DNA of 7,790 nt from Sporomusa sp. GTDB taxonomy: Bacteria > Bacillota_C > Negativicutes > Sporomusales > Sporomusaceae. Position 1 is the stretch's first letter. Each line of letters starts with the position of its first letter. Positions 1 to 6,769 of the stretch are shown here, in pieces. The DNA lies in the NCBI GenBank assembly GCA_029256645.1, contig JAQSXM010000171.1, positions 1 through 7,790 of the forward strand, read 5' to 3'. Below the pieces are notes generated by a model. It made no database searches. It saw only the letters and a program-made list of their open reading frames with translations, and had not been told where the DNA came from. The translations under genes were made by a program, and so were the position numbers.

Positions 1-192
1 GGCGACTGTCTCAATAGTTCCCAGCCCAAAATGCCCCATAGTTTCTTTTATGGTGGTGATATCTTCACATATAGTTGATTTAGCGGCACCGAACAGCTCG
101 CTGAACTGACTAAGTGAGAATAAATGACGGGGTCTGTCTGCAATAAGCTTAGTCAATGCAGATACCCGCTCCATTTTCCGTACTTTATCCAT
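1..192 (-). CDS. purR: PurR, purine operon regulator (N-terminal part, cut by window edge)
   Basis: The first 64 codons are visible, beginning MDKVRKMERVSALTKLIADR and running off the left edge in frame. They match the N-terminal winged-helix domain of Bacillus-type PurR: a basic start, a segment like HLFSLSQFSELFGAAKS, then STICEDITTIKETM and GLGTIETV, where Bacillus PurR has AKSSISEDLTIIKQTF and GIGTLLTV. In the family, this domain is followed by a phosphoribosyltransferase-like domain that senses PRPP; that part is outside the window. PurR represses purine synthesis and transport genes by binding PurBox sites. The ATG at 190-192 is chosen because GGAGG lies at 201-205 with proper spacing. 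The gene is separated from the upstream nucleotidyltransferase by a terminator and has its own promoter region. The family call is firm; only the DNA-binding part could be checked. Confidence 0.88.
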   Translation of the reverse strand, partial: MDKVRKMERVSALTKLIADRPRHLFSLSQFSELFGAAKSTICEDITTIKETMGHFGLGTIETVA

Positions 193-197
193 GCTTA

Positions 198-205
198 CTT
201 CCTCC
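198..205 (-). promoter_or_regulatory. Ribosome binding site of purR
   Basis: The minus strand reads GGAGGAAG here, five bases before the ATG of purR (eight from the GGAGG core). It is a near-perfect Shine-Dalgarno sequence and fixes the start codon at 190-192. Confidence 0.8.
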
Positions 206-216
206 ACAATCAGGGA

Positions 217-229
217 AATACCGAATATT
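217..229. promoter_or_regulatory. PurBox-like site in the purR leader
   Basis: The plus strand reads AATACCGAATATT. This fits the Bacillus PurBox consensus AWWWCCGAACWWT at 12 of 13 positions, with T in place of the C after CCGAA. It lies between the predicted purR promoter and the purR ribosome binding site, where it could let PurR control its own gene, as known in Bacillus subtilis. Bacillus PurBoxes normally occur as inverted pairs about 16-17 bases apart. I found no convincing second copy here, so this is a tentative half site. Confidence 0.35.
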
Positions 230-254
230 TTCTCCTAAATATATTTTTTTATTC

Positions 255-283
255 ACATTCTCTATAGATGCAGCAATTCCTGC
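255..283 (-). promoter_or_regulatory. Sigma-H-like promoter of purR
   Basis: On the minus strand the -35 element is GCAGGAATT (275-283) and the -10 element is AGAGAATGT (255-263), separated by exactly 11 bases. The sigma-H consensus is RnAGGAwWW, 11-12 bases, then RnnGAATww. The -35 matches at every defined position and the -10 misses one. Transcription would begin near 247, about 55 bases before the purR start. Sigma-H drives early stationary-phase and sporulation genes, and spoVG, which follows purR in Bacillus, is a classic target. Whether spoVG follows here cannot be seen. Confidence 0.55.
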
Positions 284-302
284 CGGTTGTAAAAAATTTG
301 TA

Positions 303-332
303 ACAAAAACAAAAAACGCGGATTATCCGCGT
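303..332 (-). terminator. Intrinsic terminator at the end of the six-gene run
   Basis: On the minus strand a seven-pair stem (316-322 pairing with 326-332, ACGCGGA with TCCGCGT) and a three-base loop are followed at once by the T-rich tract TTTTTTGTTTTTGT (303-316). It starts four bases after the stop codon of the nucleotidyltransferase gene. It is a textbook rho-independent terminator and separates the cphB-to-nucleotidyltransferase run from purR. Confidence 0.85.
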
Positions 333-336
333 TCTG

Positions 337-1095
337 TCAGAGGCTCTGCATAAAGCAGCTTCGTACTAATTCCAAATCACTGGGTTTGTCCACATCAATG
401 CCAAGCTCGGCATATTGGGATTGAATAACCGCTCCTTTGATTCCCAAAATTTCACCGGCCCGTTTCTCTACCTGCTTAAGCCTAAGTGTTCCCAAAATAA
501 ACTGCACAACAAAAGTCCAGCCTAACAGGCAGCATAATTTAAAAGGATTTTTACGATTGGCAATAATCTGTTCGGCCACAGTCATACATTGTGTCACGAT
601 CTTGGGGTCTACAAGAAAAATGTTACCACCGGTAAAAGTCCCTTCCTTCAAACGCACAAAAGTACGCCTATTCCCAGGAAAACGGCGCTCATGATCGCGG
701 CGGGTAACGATGGGATAATATAACTCAGCATTTACGCCGGCACACTGTGATAAGAAATCCTCTATAGCAGCCGGCGTTAATAGTGGAATATCTGCCGTTA
801 CCACCAGGGTCAGTTTTTCATGTCCTAATGCCTTCATCCCTAAGCTGATGGTTTCGATAATAGTCTGACCGCCAGCCACAATGACTGCTTTTTCCGGAAA
901 AGAACATTTGGCCAGTTCCTGAACCGGACCGGCAATAAAAATGCGGGATACTTGTGAACTGGCCGCAAGAGCTCCGGCCACAAGTTCAATCATTGGTTTG
1001 CCGGCAATATCAATCATCGCCTCATAGGGCTGAGATGTATAGCGGTTTAGGTGCTCACTGTTTTCGCCACCAGCTAGGATTATAGCATCATACAT
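337..1095 (-). CDS. MobA-like nucleotidyltransferase family protein
   Basis: A 252-residue protein of the NTP-transferase (MobA/GT-A fold) type, a group that transfers nucleotides to sugars, sugar phosphates or cofactors. Visible motifs are MYDAIILAGG at 1-10 (nucleotide loop), AGKPMIE at 31-37, VVTADIPLL at 98-106 with the probable metal-binding Asp102, TGGNIFLVDP at 155-164, and GIDVDKPSDLELV near the C-terminus, a usual ending in this group. The loop lacks the Arg of the canonical LAGGxSxRMG, so the substrate is not predictable and a true MobA role is doubtful. A hydrophobic stretch lies at about 188-202. The start is the ATG at 1093-1095, with AAGGAG at 1107-1112. An in-frame GTG twelve bases upstream (1105-1107) overlaps that site and is rejected. 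It is the last gene of the run, 24 bases after gntR and just before a terminator. The family is sure; the reaction is unknown. Confidence 0.8.
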   Translation of the reverse strand: MYDAIILAGGENSEHLNRYTSQPYEAMIDIAGKPMIELVAGALAASSQVSRIFIAGPVQELAKCSFPEKAVIVAGGQTIIETISLGMKALGHEKLTLVVTADIPLLTPAAIEDFLSQCAGVNAELYYPIVTRRDHERRFPGNRRTFVRLKEGTFTGGNIFLVDPKIVTQCMTVAEQIIANRKNPFKLCCLLGWTFVVQFILGTLRLKQVEKRAGEILGIKGAVIQSQYAELGIDVDKPSDLELVRSCFMQSL

Positions 1096-1119
1096 TGTAT
1101 AGTACACTCCTTCGAGATG

Positions 1120-1803
1120 TTAAGTCTGACGGCGTTCGTTCAAATCCTGGAGTAGTGTTTGCTCCGAGTTCTCCATATGTTCGCGGGCAAGTTGCTGCGC
1201 CAAGTCGGTATCACGGCTGGCGATCGCTTCGACCAGTCGCCGGTGTTCTTCCACTGATTTTTGCATCCGCCCCGGATATTGGATCGAGATTGACCGGAAA
1301 CGGGTAAATTGTTCTCTAAGATTATTAATAATGCCTACTAAGCGATCATTACGGCTTGCCCGATACAAAATGTCATGAAACTGGCTGTCAGATTCAACGA
1401 TTTTATCGGCATCGTCCTCTTCGATTAACTCACCAATCTCAACCAGCAGTCGTTCAAGCTGCTCCAGCTCATCCTCGGTAATGCGTTCGACAGCAAGCCC
1501 GGCTGCCAAAACATCGAGAGCTGTCCGGATTTCAAATACTTCATTAATATCTTTTATTGACAGATCCGCCACATAGGTTCCCCGGCGGGGAATCATAACA
1601 ACAAAGCCTTCCAGTTCAAGCTTCCGGATGGCCTCACGCACAGGCGTCCGACTAACCCCCAGCTCTTCAGCCAGTTGGATTTCCATCAGTCGCTCACCTG
1701 GCTTTAAAATGCCATTCACTATCGCTTCTCTTAGCGTTTCAGCTACTACTTCCCGCAGTGGTTTATAGCTGTCTAATTTAATCGGTACTAATCGCCTCTC
1801 CAC
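1120..1803 (-). CDS. GntR-family transcriptional regulator with FCD domain
   Basis: A transcription factor of the FadR subfamily. Numbered from the GTG at 1809, residues about 12-80 form the GntR winged helix: PLREVVAETLREAI, then LAEELGVSRTPVREAIRKLELEG (helix-turn-helix with recognition helix) and the RRGTYV wing. Residues about 88-220 form the all-helical FCD ligand domain, with the likely metal ligands Asp141 and His145 (DSQFH), His189 (EEH) and His211 (REH). FCD regulators bind small organic acids or similar metabolites; the ligand here is unknown. Two in-frame GTG starts exist. The one at 1807-1809 overlaps the ispE stop (GTGA) but sits only one base from the AGGTGG ribosome binding site. 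The one at 1801-1803 has seven-base spacing and is preferred. Translation is probably coupled to ispE. Targets cannot be read from the sequence. Confidence 0.9.
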   Translation of the reverse strand: MERRLVPIKLDSYKPLREVVAETLREAIVNGILKPGERLMEIQLAEELGVSRTPVREAIRKLELEGFVVMIPRRGTYVADLSIKDINEVFEIRTALDVLAAGLAVERITEDELEQLERLLVEIGELIEEDDADKIVESDSQFHDILYRASRNDRLVGIINNLREQFTRFRSISIQYPGRMQKSVEEHRRLVEAIASRDTDLAQQLAREHMENSEQTLLQDLNERRQT

Positions 1804-1805
1804 AA

Positions 1806-2666
1806 TCACTCCACCTTTGATACTGTTTTTGCCACAAATACTTCCGGCACACCACGAGCCTTTAACTGCTCGGCAATCCTCTCAGCCTGCGCCCCGCAGT
1901 CTGAAAGACCGAATACTGTCGGTCCACTGCCTGACATTAACGCTGCCATGGCCCCGTATTCCATCATATATTTTTTTATTTTAGCAATTTCGGGATACAC
2001 CGGAATTGTGACGCTTTCAAGAACATTCCCCAAATGGTCAGCAACACCAGCCAGATTTTCTTCAGTAAGACACTCACACATTGCGGCAATATCCGGCCTG
2101 ACACTAACTTCATTGGCCTTAAACTGACCGTATACCCAGGCTGTTGGTACTTCAACAGCCGGTTTAGCTAATATTACATAGCAGGCCGGTAGCGGCGGCA
2201 ATGGTGCTAGTATCTCGCCCCGTCCAGTGGCTAACATTGTGCCGTTATATAAGCAAAACGGTACATCTGAACCCAACTTAGCCGCTAACTTGCTAAGCTC
2301 GTCCAAACTGAGATTAAGCTCCCATAGCTGATTAAGCCCTTTTAGCACAGCGGCAGCATCCGCACTGCCGCCAGCCAGTCCTGCTGCCAGCGGGATCTGC
2401 TTTTCCAAGTGAATGAGTACGCCTTGCCCGGTTTTTGAGTATTCCTTGAGCAGGGTCGCGGCGCGATAAGCCAGGTTATTGGAGTCTGCAGCTAAACCAG
2501 GAATATTGACGCTAAGATCAATACCTGCCGGCTGGCTAGTTAATGCTATTGTATCAGCAAGACTAACGGCCTGCATAATCATAGCCACTTCGTGGTAGCC
2601 GTCAGAGCGTTTATGGCGCACATCAAGCGCCAGATTGATTTTAGCATAGGCTTTAATTGTCAACAT
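1806..2666 (-). CDS. ispE: 4-diphosphocytidyl-2-C-methyl-D-erythritol kinase (IspE)
   Basis: A cytosolic GHMP-superfamily kinase that phosphorylates CDP-methylerythritol with ATP, the fourth step of the MEP pathway to isoprenoids. The 286-residue length is typical. AYAKINLALDV at 7-17 carries Lys9, matching the substrate-site Lys10 of the E. coli enzyme. SDGYHEV follows at 21-27. The ATP-binding glycine loop IPLAAGLAGGSADAAAVL is at 91-108. GSDVPFCL at 132-139 carries the catalytic Asp134. ALMSGSGPTVFGL at 242-254 is GHMP motif 3. The start is the ATG at 2664-2666, with AGGG eight bases upstream; an in-frame TTG at 2670-2672 lies too close to that site. It begins 10 bases after the cheW stop and its own stop overlaps or adjoins gntR. 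All catalytic residues are intact and the identification is firm. Confidence 0.96.
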   Translation of the reverse strand: MLTIKAYAKINLALDVRHKRSDGYHEVAMIMQAVSLADTIALTSQPAGIDLSVNIPGLAADSNNLAYRAATLLKEYSKTGQGVLIHLEKQIPLAAGLAGGSADAAAVLKGLNQLWELNLSLDELSKLAAKLGSDVPFCLYNGTMLATGRGEILAPLPPLPACYVILAKPAVEVPTAWVYGQFKANEVSVRPDIAAMCECLTEENLAGVADHLGNVLESVTIPVYPEIAKIKKYMMEYGAMAALMSGSGPTVFGLSDCGAQAERIAEQLKARGVPEVFVAKTVSKVE

Positions 2667-2676
2667 GTCCAATACC

Positions 2677-3153
2677 CTACGCGCTTAATTGCTTTAAAGC
2701 TATCGCCTCTTGTGAAGTCAGGACCTGGTCAATCTCCAGCAATATGAGCAAACGGTCTTCAAGTTTACCCACACCGTGAATATACTTGGCATCAAGAATA
2801 AATGTCGGGGGAGGCGGCTCCACGCTTACTGCCGCTAGTCTGACCACCTCGGTAACAGAATCAACAATAATGCCCACAGTTTGGCCAGCCACCTCTACAA
2901 TGATGATCCGGCTGTCATCATTATAATTGGAAACTTCTAGCTGAAAACGTTTCCTAAGGTCAACCACGGGAATGATCCGTCCGCGTAAGTTTATAATTCC
3001 TTCCATAAATGCGGGCGTCTGCGGCAGCTTAGTTATGGGAACCAGGCGATTTATCTCCTGAACCTTAGTAATAGGTAATCCATATTCTTCTCGAGCCAGC
3101 CGGAAAACTACCAGTTGCAGTTCCTGATCAACAATTAGACTACTTGTCTCCAT
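2677..3153 (-). CDS. cheW: CheW-like chemotaxis coupling protein
   Basis: A 158-residue, single-domain CheW protein, a cytoplasmic adaptor that links chemoreceptors to the CheA histidine kinase. The two-lobed beta-barrel fold shows as LQLVVFRLAREEYGLPITKVQEI at 12-34, then the family signature with MEGIINLRGRIIPVVDLRKRF at 50-70, RIIIVEVAGQTVGIIVDSVTEVVRL at 82-106, and the second-lobe ending YIHGVGKLEDRLLILLEIDQVL at 124-145. The reading frame is open 40 codons further upstream, but that part looks nothing like CheW and overlaps the end of cphA. The ATG at 3151-3153 follows GGAGGTG by seven bases and is clearly the start. It lies between cphA (94 bases away) and ispE (10 bases away). No other chemotaxis gene is in the window, so its partner receptors are unknown. 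The family is certain; the precise symbol is by similarity. Confidence 0.92.
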   Translation of the reverse strand: METSSLIVDQELQLVVFRLAREEYGLPITKVQEINRLVPITKLPQTPAFMEGIINLRGRIIPVVDLRKRFQLEVSNYNDDSRIIIVEVAGQTVGIIVDSVTEVVRLAAVSVEPPPPTFILDAKYIHGVGKLEDRLLILLEIDQVLTSQEAIALKQLSA

Positions 3154-3183
3154 CCCGGAACACCTCCACATACATCTTACAGT

Positions 3184-3189
3184 ATTATA
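3184..3189 (-). promoter_or_regulatory. Possible -10 element before cheW
   Basis: The minus strand reads TATAAT, a perfect sigma-A -10 hexamer, about 30 bases before the cheW start codon. No good -35 is found at 16-18 bases; the best TTG-like hexamer (TTGCAG) is 22 bases away. It may give cheW and ispE some transcription independent of cphBA, but the support is weak. Confidence 0.25.
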
Positions 3190-3191
3190 TT

Positions 3192-3248
3192 CTACCTGCT
3201 CATGTATTTGCCTGCAACTGCCAGTTTTCCATTCGAGATTTTTTTCAT
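3192..3248 (-). other. Micro-ORF (18 codons) overlapping the cphA stop
   Basis: The cphA stop TAA is the first part of TAATG, which opens an 18-codon frame reading MKKISNGKLAVAGKYMSR and ending in TAG. The AAGGA before the ATG is only about two bases away, so initiation would depend on re-initiating ribosomes from cphA. The peptide is basic and its LAVAG resembles LVVAG near the cphA C-terminus, which fits the short DNA repeat here. It may be a relic of a longer cphA tail rather than a gene. Confidence 0.2.
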
Positions 3249-3282
3249 TATCCTTCGGCACGTACCCCTGCAACTACCAGTT
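3211..3282. repeat. Imperfect 16-base direct repeat around the cphA stop
   Basis: The plus strand reads CCTGCAACTGCCAGTT at 3211-3226 and CCTGCAACTACCAGTT at 3267-3282. The copies differ at one base and are 56 bases apart. One copy lies in the last codons of cphA and the other in the spacer before cheW. It looks like a small local duplication; no function is evident. Confidence 0.6.
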
Positions 3283-5914
3283 CCTGATATTCTGATTTAT
3301 GGCTATGGCTGGCAGCCTCAGTTTTATAAAAACCTGTTATGGTTTCAAGAACTACCCCATACTGTTCATAAAACACCGCAATTAAATCGTCACTTTCTGC
3401 ATGAGCTAAAGCAGTTTCCACAGCCTCACGCTCATCACGGATTGTTGTGATACACTCAGGATTAAAACCTGCTTCCAACGCGCCCTGTACAAGCAGCGCG
3501 GCAGTCTCACCAGGCTGGCGCCCACGCAGGTCAGCGTCTTCCTTGATATAAATAATATCAAATCCTTGACCGGCTTCCCTGCCAAAACGCATGATTACAT
3601 CATCACGCCGATCACCTGGTGCAGCAATAACGCCGATAAGGCGCTTAGGATTAAGGTGGCGAAGCGTACTCACAAGGGCCTGACAGCCAGCTGGATTGTG
3701 AGCATAATCAACACAAACCCGGAAGGTGCCAACATTCATTAACATCAGCCGTCCTGGGTTTTCACAGAAACTGACCAAACCTTTACGGATTTCTGCAGGA
3801 TAAATCCCTTGACACCAGCAAGCAGCAGTGGCAATAACCGCATTCTGAATATTATGCCCGGCATAGCCTTGCAGTGTCAACGGGATATCTGTGATATTAA
3901 TGACAGGTTGCTCATTTTGGCCGTTGGCGATATAGATAACACCATTTTTAACAAAACAGGCCTTACCGCCTTCACCCAGGTGGCGACGAACAATAATATT
4001 ATCAGGTTTTGCACTAAAGTACACAATTTCCGCTTTAACTCGTGATCTAAGAGTCACGATCCGAAGATCGTCAGCGTTAAGAAGCGCCGTACCATCCGGG
4101 CGTACGGTTTCGATAACCAATGATTTTATATACGCTAAATCGTCGAGATCTTCAATACCGTCCTGCCCAATGTGGTCTTCTGTAATATTAGTAATAACCC
4201 CAACATCGGCCACATCATAACCTAATCCGCCACGGATGATTCCTCCCCGCGCTACTTCAAGCACGGCGACCTCGACAGTGGGATCAGCCAATACCATGGC
4301 AGTGCTGACCGGTCCTGTGGTATCCCCACAGGCGATACACTCCTGATCCACATAAATGCCGCCAGATGTAGTCATTCCTGTTCTATGGCCAGCTTGACGA
4401 AAGATATGGGAAATCAGTCTGGTTACTGTTGTTTTTCCATTTGTACCAGTAACCGCTATGATGGGTATCCGTCCATCAGTACCTGCAGGAAACAAATAGT
4501 CGACAACAGCGGCACCAACATCGCGAGGCCTTCCGGCACTTGGATACTGGTGCATCCTTAGACCGGGAGCAGCATTAATCTCAATTATGGCACCATTACC
4601 ATTATTCATCGGCTGAGTGATATCAGTGATTACAAGGTCAACCCCGGCTACATCAAGATCAACAAGCCGGACTGCCCGTTCCACTAACCGCACAGTATCC
4701 GGGTGGATAGCATCCGTAACATCGACAGCAGTAGCACCAGCACTCAGATTTGCGTTATCACGGATAAAAATATGCTGCCCCGCTTTTGGTACAGACTCAG
4801 CCGTTAGGTTTTGTCTGGATAACGTAGCTGCAGCAGCAGCGTCCAGTTCCAAGCGGGTTAACGCCCGGCTATGGCCTAAGCCACGCGCCGGATCCAGGTT
4901 CACGATATCCGCAAGTTCGGCAATTGTATGAATACCATCGCCCACCACATGAGCCGGTATCCGCTCAGCACCTGCGACCAATTTGCCATCAACAAGACAT
5001 AACCGGTATTGACGACCGATTATATATTCTTCTACCAAGATACGTTCATCAAACTGGCTTGCGAGCATAACGGCCTGTTCAATCTCACTTTCGTCCAGAA
5101 TATTGAGAGTTACACCATTACCATGGTTGCCGCCAGCCGGTTTAATGACAACCGGTCTGTCAATAGCAGCAAATGCCTCCAGGGCTTCAGCCATATTCGA
5201 AACAATATACCCGCAGGGTACCGGAATAGCATTTTGGCGCAGAAGTTTATTAGTGAGATATTTATCACCAACTAAGTCAACAGCCACCGAGCTTGTCCGA
5301 CCTGTAACAGTGGCCCAAACCCGCTGTTGCCTATTGCCATAACCCATGATGAGGAAATTATTATCATAATCCGGGCGCAATACAGGAATCCCTCTCCGCC
5401 GGGCCGCTGCATAAATCGCCTCAGTGCTTGGTCCAAGTTTAGCGTCTTCGCCAACCCTTTTAAGCTGAGACACCAGCTCCGGCACATCGAACGCCCGGCC
5501 ATTTAACACTGCAGTAAGCAGGCAGTGTGTACCTTCTATGGCTGCCAGTCCGACTGGACCTGACTTACAGCCAATAATAACCTGGTAAACGCCCATCCGG
5601 CCCGCTCCCCTGGTCTTGCCAAAGGCTGACATATATTCGTTACCTGCCAGCGTTTGCAGCTCCAGGGCAACATGTTCAAAAATATGCGCTAAATAGGTTC
5701 CTTCCTGTAAGCGTTCAGCAAAGCCGCCAGGATATCCCCGCGAGCATGAGTGCTGCTGCAGCCCAGGCAGTAAGGCCAGCAAACGAACCACAAAGCCATC
5801 AATAGCATTACTGGCAATATCCTCATAAGCCCCAATATCAAGCAATGCTTTGACTATAGGCCTGTAGCTATACACATTGGGCCCGGCAATGAAGCGTGAA
5901 TATAATAATTCCAT
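3248..5914 (-). CDS. cphA: Cyanophycin synthetase (CphA)
   Basis: An 888-residue ATP-dependent ligase that builds cyanophycin, a poly-aspartate backbone with arginine on each side chain, as a cytoplasmic nitrogen store. The N-terminal domain (about 1-160) carries HIFEHVALELQ at 77-87. The ATP-grasp domain (about 215-475), which adds Asp, includes VGDKYLTNKLL at 215-225, VVIKPAGGNHGNGV at 255-268, ILVEEYI at 292-298 and the metal-binding IIEINAAPGLRMH at 443-455. The Mur-ligase-like domain (about 485-865), which adds Arg, has the P-loop VTGTNGKTTVTRL at 488-500, ITNITEDHIGQDG, GHNIQNA at 686-692, VDYAHNPAG at 735-743 and GDRRDD at 767-772. Both active sites look intact and the length is normal for CphA1-type enzymes, unlike truncated CphA2. 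The ATG at 5912-5914 follows GAGGGGG by seven bases and lies 18 bases after cphB, so the pair is surely cotranscribed. A loosely conserved tail follows about residue 865. Confidence 0.97.
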   Translation of the reverse strand: MELLYSRFIAGPNVYSYRPIVKALLDIGAYEDIASNAIDGFVVRLLALLPGLQQHSCSRGYPGGFAERLQEGTYLAHIFEHVALELQTLAGNEYMSAFGKTRGAGRMGVYQVIIGCKSGPVGLAAIEGTHCLLTAVLNGRAFDVPELVSQLKRVGEDAKLGPSTEAIYAAARRRGIPVLRPDYDNNFLIMGYGNRQQRVWATVTGRTSSVAVDLVGDKYLTNKLLRQNAIPVPCGYIVSNMAEALEAFAAIDRPVVIKPAGGNHGNGVTLNILDESEIEQAVMLASQFDERILVEEYIIGRQYRLCLVDGKLVAGAERIPAHVVGDGIHTIAELADIVNLDPARGLGHSRALTRLELDAAAAATLSRQNLTAESVPKAGQHIFIRDNANLSAGATAVDVTDAIHPDTVRLVERAVRLVDLDVAGVDLVITDITQPMNNGNGAIIEINAAPGLRMHQYPSAGRPRDVGAAVVDYLFPAGTDGRIPIIAVTGTNGKTTVTRLISHIFRQAGHRTGMTTSGGIYVDQECIACGDTTGPVSTAMVLADPTVEVAVLEVARGGIIRGGLGYDVADVGVITNITEDHIGQDGIEDLDDLAYIKSLVIETVRPDGTALLNADDLRIVTLRSRVKAEIVYFSAKPDNIIVRRHLGEGGKACFVKNGVIYIANGQNEQPVINITDIPLTLQGYAGHNIQNAVIATAACWCQGIYPAEIRKGLVSFCENPGRLMLMNVGTFRVCVDYAHNPAGCQALVSTLRHLNPKRLIGVIAAPGDRRDDVIMRFGREAGQGFDIIYIKEDADLRGRQPGETAALLVQGALEAGFNPECITTIRDEREAVETALAHAESDDLIAVFYEQYGVVLETITGFYKTEAASHSHKSEYQELVVAGVRAEG

Positions 5915-5932
5915 GACTAATCCCCCTCAAAC

Positions 5933-6769
5933 CTAGTTTATAGCAAGTTGAATAGGCAATCGTAGGTTTAAATCAAAACCATAGCCTGCCGGCAAAATAT
6001 GCAGCAAGACATTGGATATGGCCAAAGGCTGGTTCTGATTGGACTCTGATATATTTGAGTAAATAATATTTTTGCCGTCAATAATTGTCACCGTTTGTGA
6101 ACCCACTATTTCACAAACCCGGTCAGGCCCCACAATAAGTGCAGTATCTTCATCAATCCCAATACCCATCACATGAGGGTTTTGCGCAACCGAGGACAGC
6201 AAGCGATTAATACGCCCCCGCTGAGCAAAATGCTGATCAACAACTGCCTCACTCAAAAAACCCATACCATGGGCCATACTGAGCGAAGACTTTTTCGGGG
6301 AGTCATTGGAGTGTCCACCAACAATCATGGTTTCGCTCATGACGGCTGCCCCGGCGCTTGTCCCTGCCACAACAGCACCCTGACTAAAGGCAGCACGAAT
6401 GGCGGCGTCAACTGCCGAGCCGCCTAAAATACTTGTAAGCCGCAGTTGGTCGCCGCCAGTGAAGAATATGCCAGTGGCCTTCTTTATTATCTCGGCCTGC
6501 TGGGGTTGATTAGCCGTTTCCCTGTTGGCAATAGCCATAATATTTACTACAGCCGCGCCCATTAAAGTAAATATATCTTTATATTCACTGCCAACAATGC
6601 GCGGCTCGTCAGTAGCTGTAGCTATTATTACGATAAGACTGCCCCGCCCACCAGCCATGTCCACAAATTTGCGCAGAATAACACGTTCGCCGGTTTTATC
6701 TTCGTGACCGCCGATGATAAGCAAGCTGCCAGGTGTTTTGCGTTTGTTGTCTGCTGTTTTGTCACTCAT
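5933..6769 (-). CDS. cphB: Cyanophycinase (CphB), peptidase family S51
   Basis: A 278-residue serine exopeptidase that degrades cyanophycin to beta-Asp-Arg dipeptides. The family core is complete: GSLLIIGGHEDK at 14-25, FFTGGDQLRL at 102-111, the nucleophile elbow AGTSAGAAVM with Ser138, VVDQHFAQRGRINRLL with His180, and GIGIDEDTAL with Glu207. The spacings Ser to His (42) and His to Glu (27) equal those of the Synechocystis triad Ser132, His174 and Glu201 as I recall it. There is no signal peptide, as expected for a cytoplasmic enzyme. The ATG at 6767-6769 follows AGGAG by about twelve bases, a somewhat long spacing. It is the first gene of the minus-strand run and lies 18 bases before cphA, so synthesis and breakdown enzymes are made together. 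No convincing promoter was found upstream. The isoaspartyl dipeptidase needed to split the dipeptide is not in this window. Confidence 0.96.
   Translation of the reverse strand: MSDKTADNKRKTPGSLLIIGGHEDKTGERVILRKFVDMAGGRGSLIVIIATATDEPRIVGSEYKDIFTLMGAAVVNIMAIANRETANQPQQAEIIKKATGIFFTGGDQLRLTSILGGSAVDAAIRAAFSQGAVVAGTSAGAAVMSETMIVGGHSNDSPKKSSLSMAHGMGFLSEAVVDQHFAQRGRINRLLSSVAQNPHVMGIGIDEDTALIVGPDRVCEIVGSQTVTIIDGKNIIYSNISESNQNQPLAISNVLLHILPAGYGFDLNLRLPIQLAIN

Noticed and set aside
3154..3273. The cheW frame stays open 40 codons upstream and overlaps the cphA end, suggesting a longer protein or a programmed frameshift on the A7 run.
   Set aside because: The extra residues show no CheW-like character, and a GGAGGTG ribosome binding site stands at ideal distance before the ATG at 3151-3153.
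4039..4074. Two overlapping small hairpins (CGTGA/TCACG and CGATC/GATCG).
   Set aside because: They lie inside cphA coding sequence with no T tract or conserved context, so they are probably chance.
4617..4931. A 104-codon plus-strand frame within cphA.
   Set aside because: Its low-complexity Ser/Thr/Arg composition is what the antisense of a conserved gene produces; there is no independent evidence of coding.
5272..5502. A 76-codon minus-strand frame inside cphA, and several plus-strand frames antisense to cphA and cphB.
   Set aside because: They are shadows of a fully conserved coding frame, with no ribosome binding sites or recognisable protein features.
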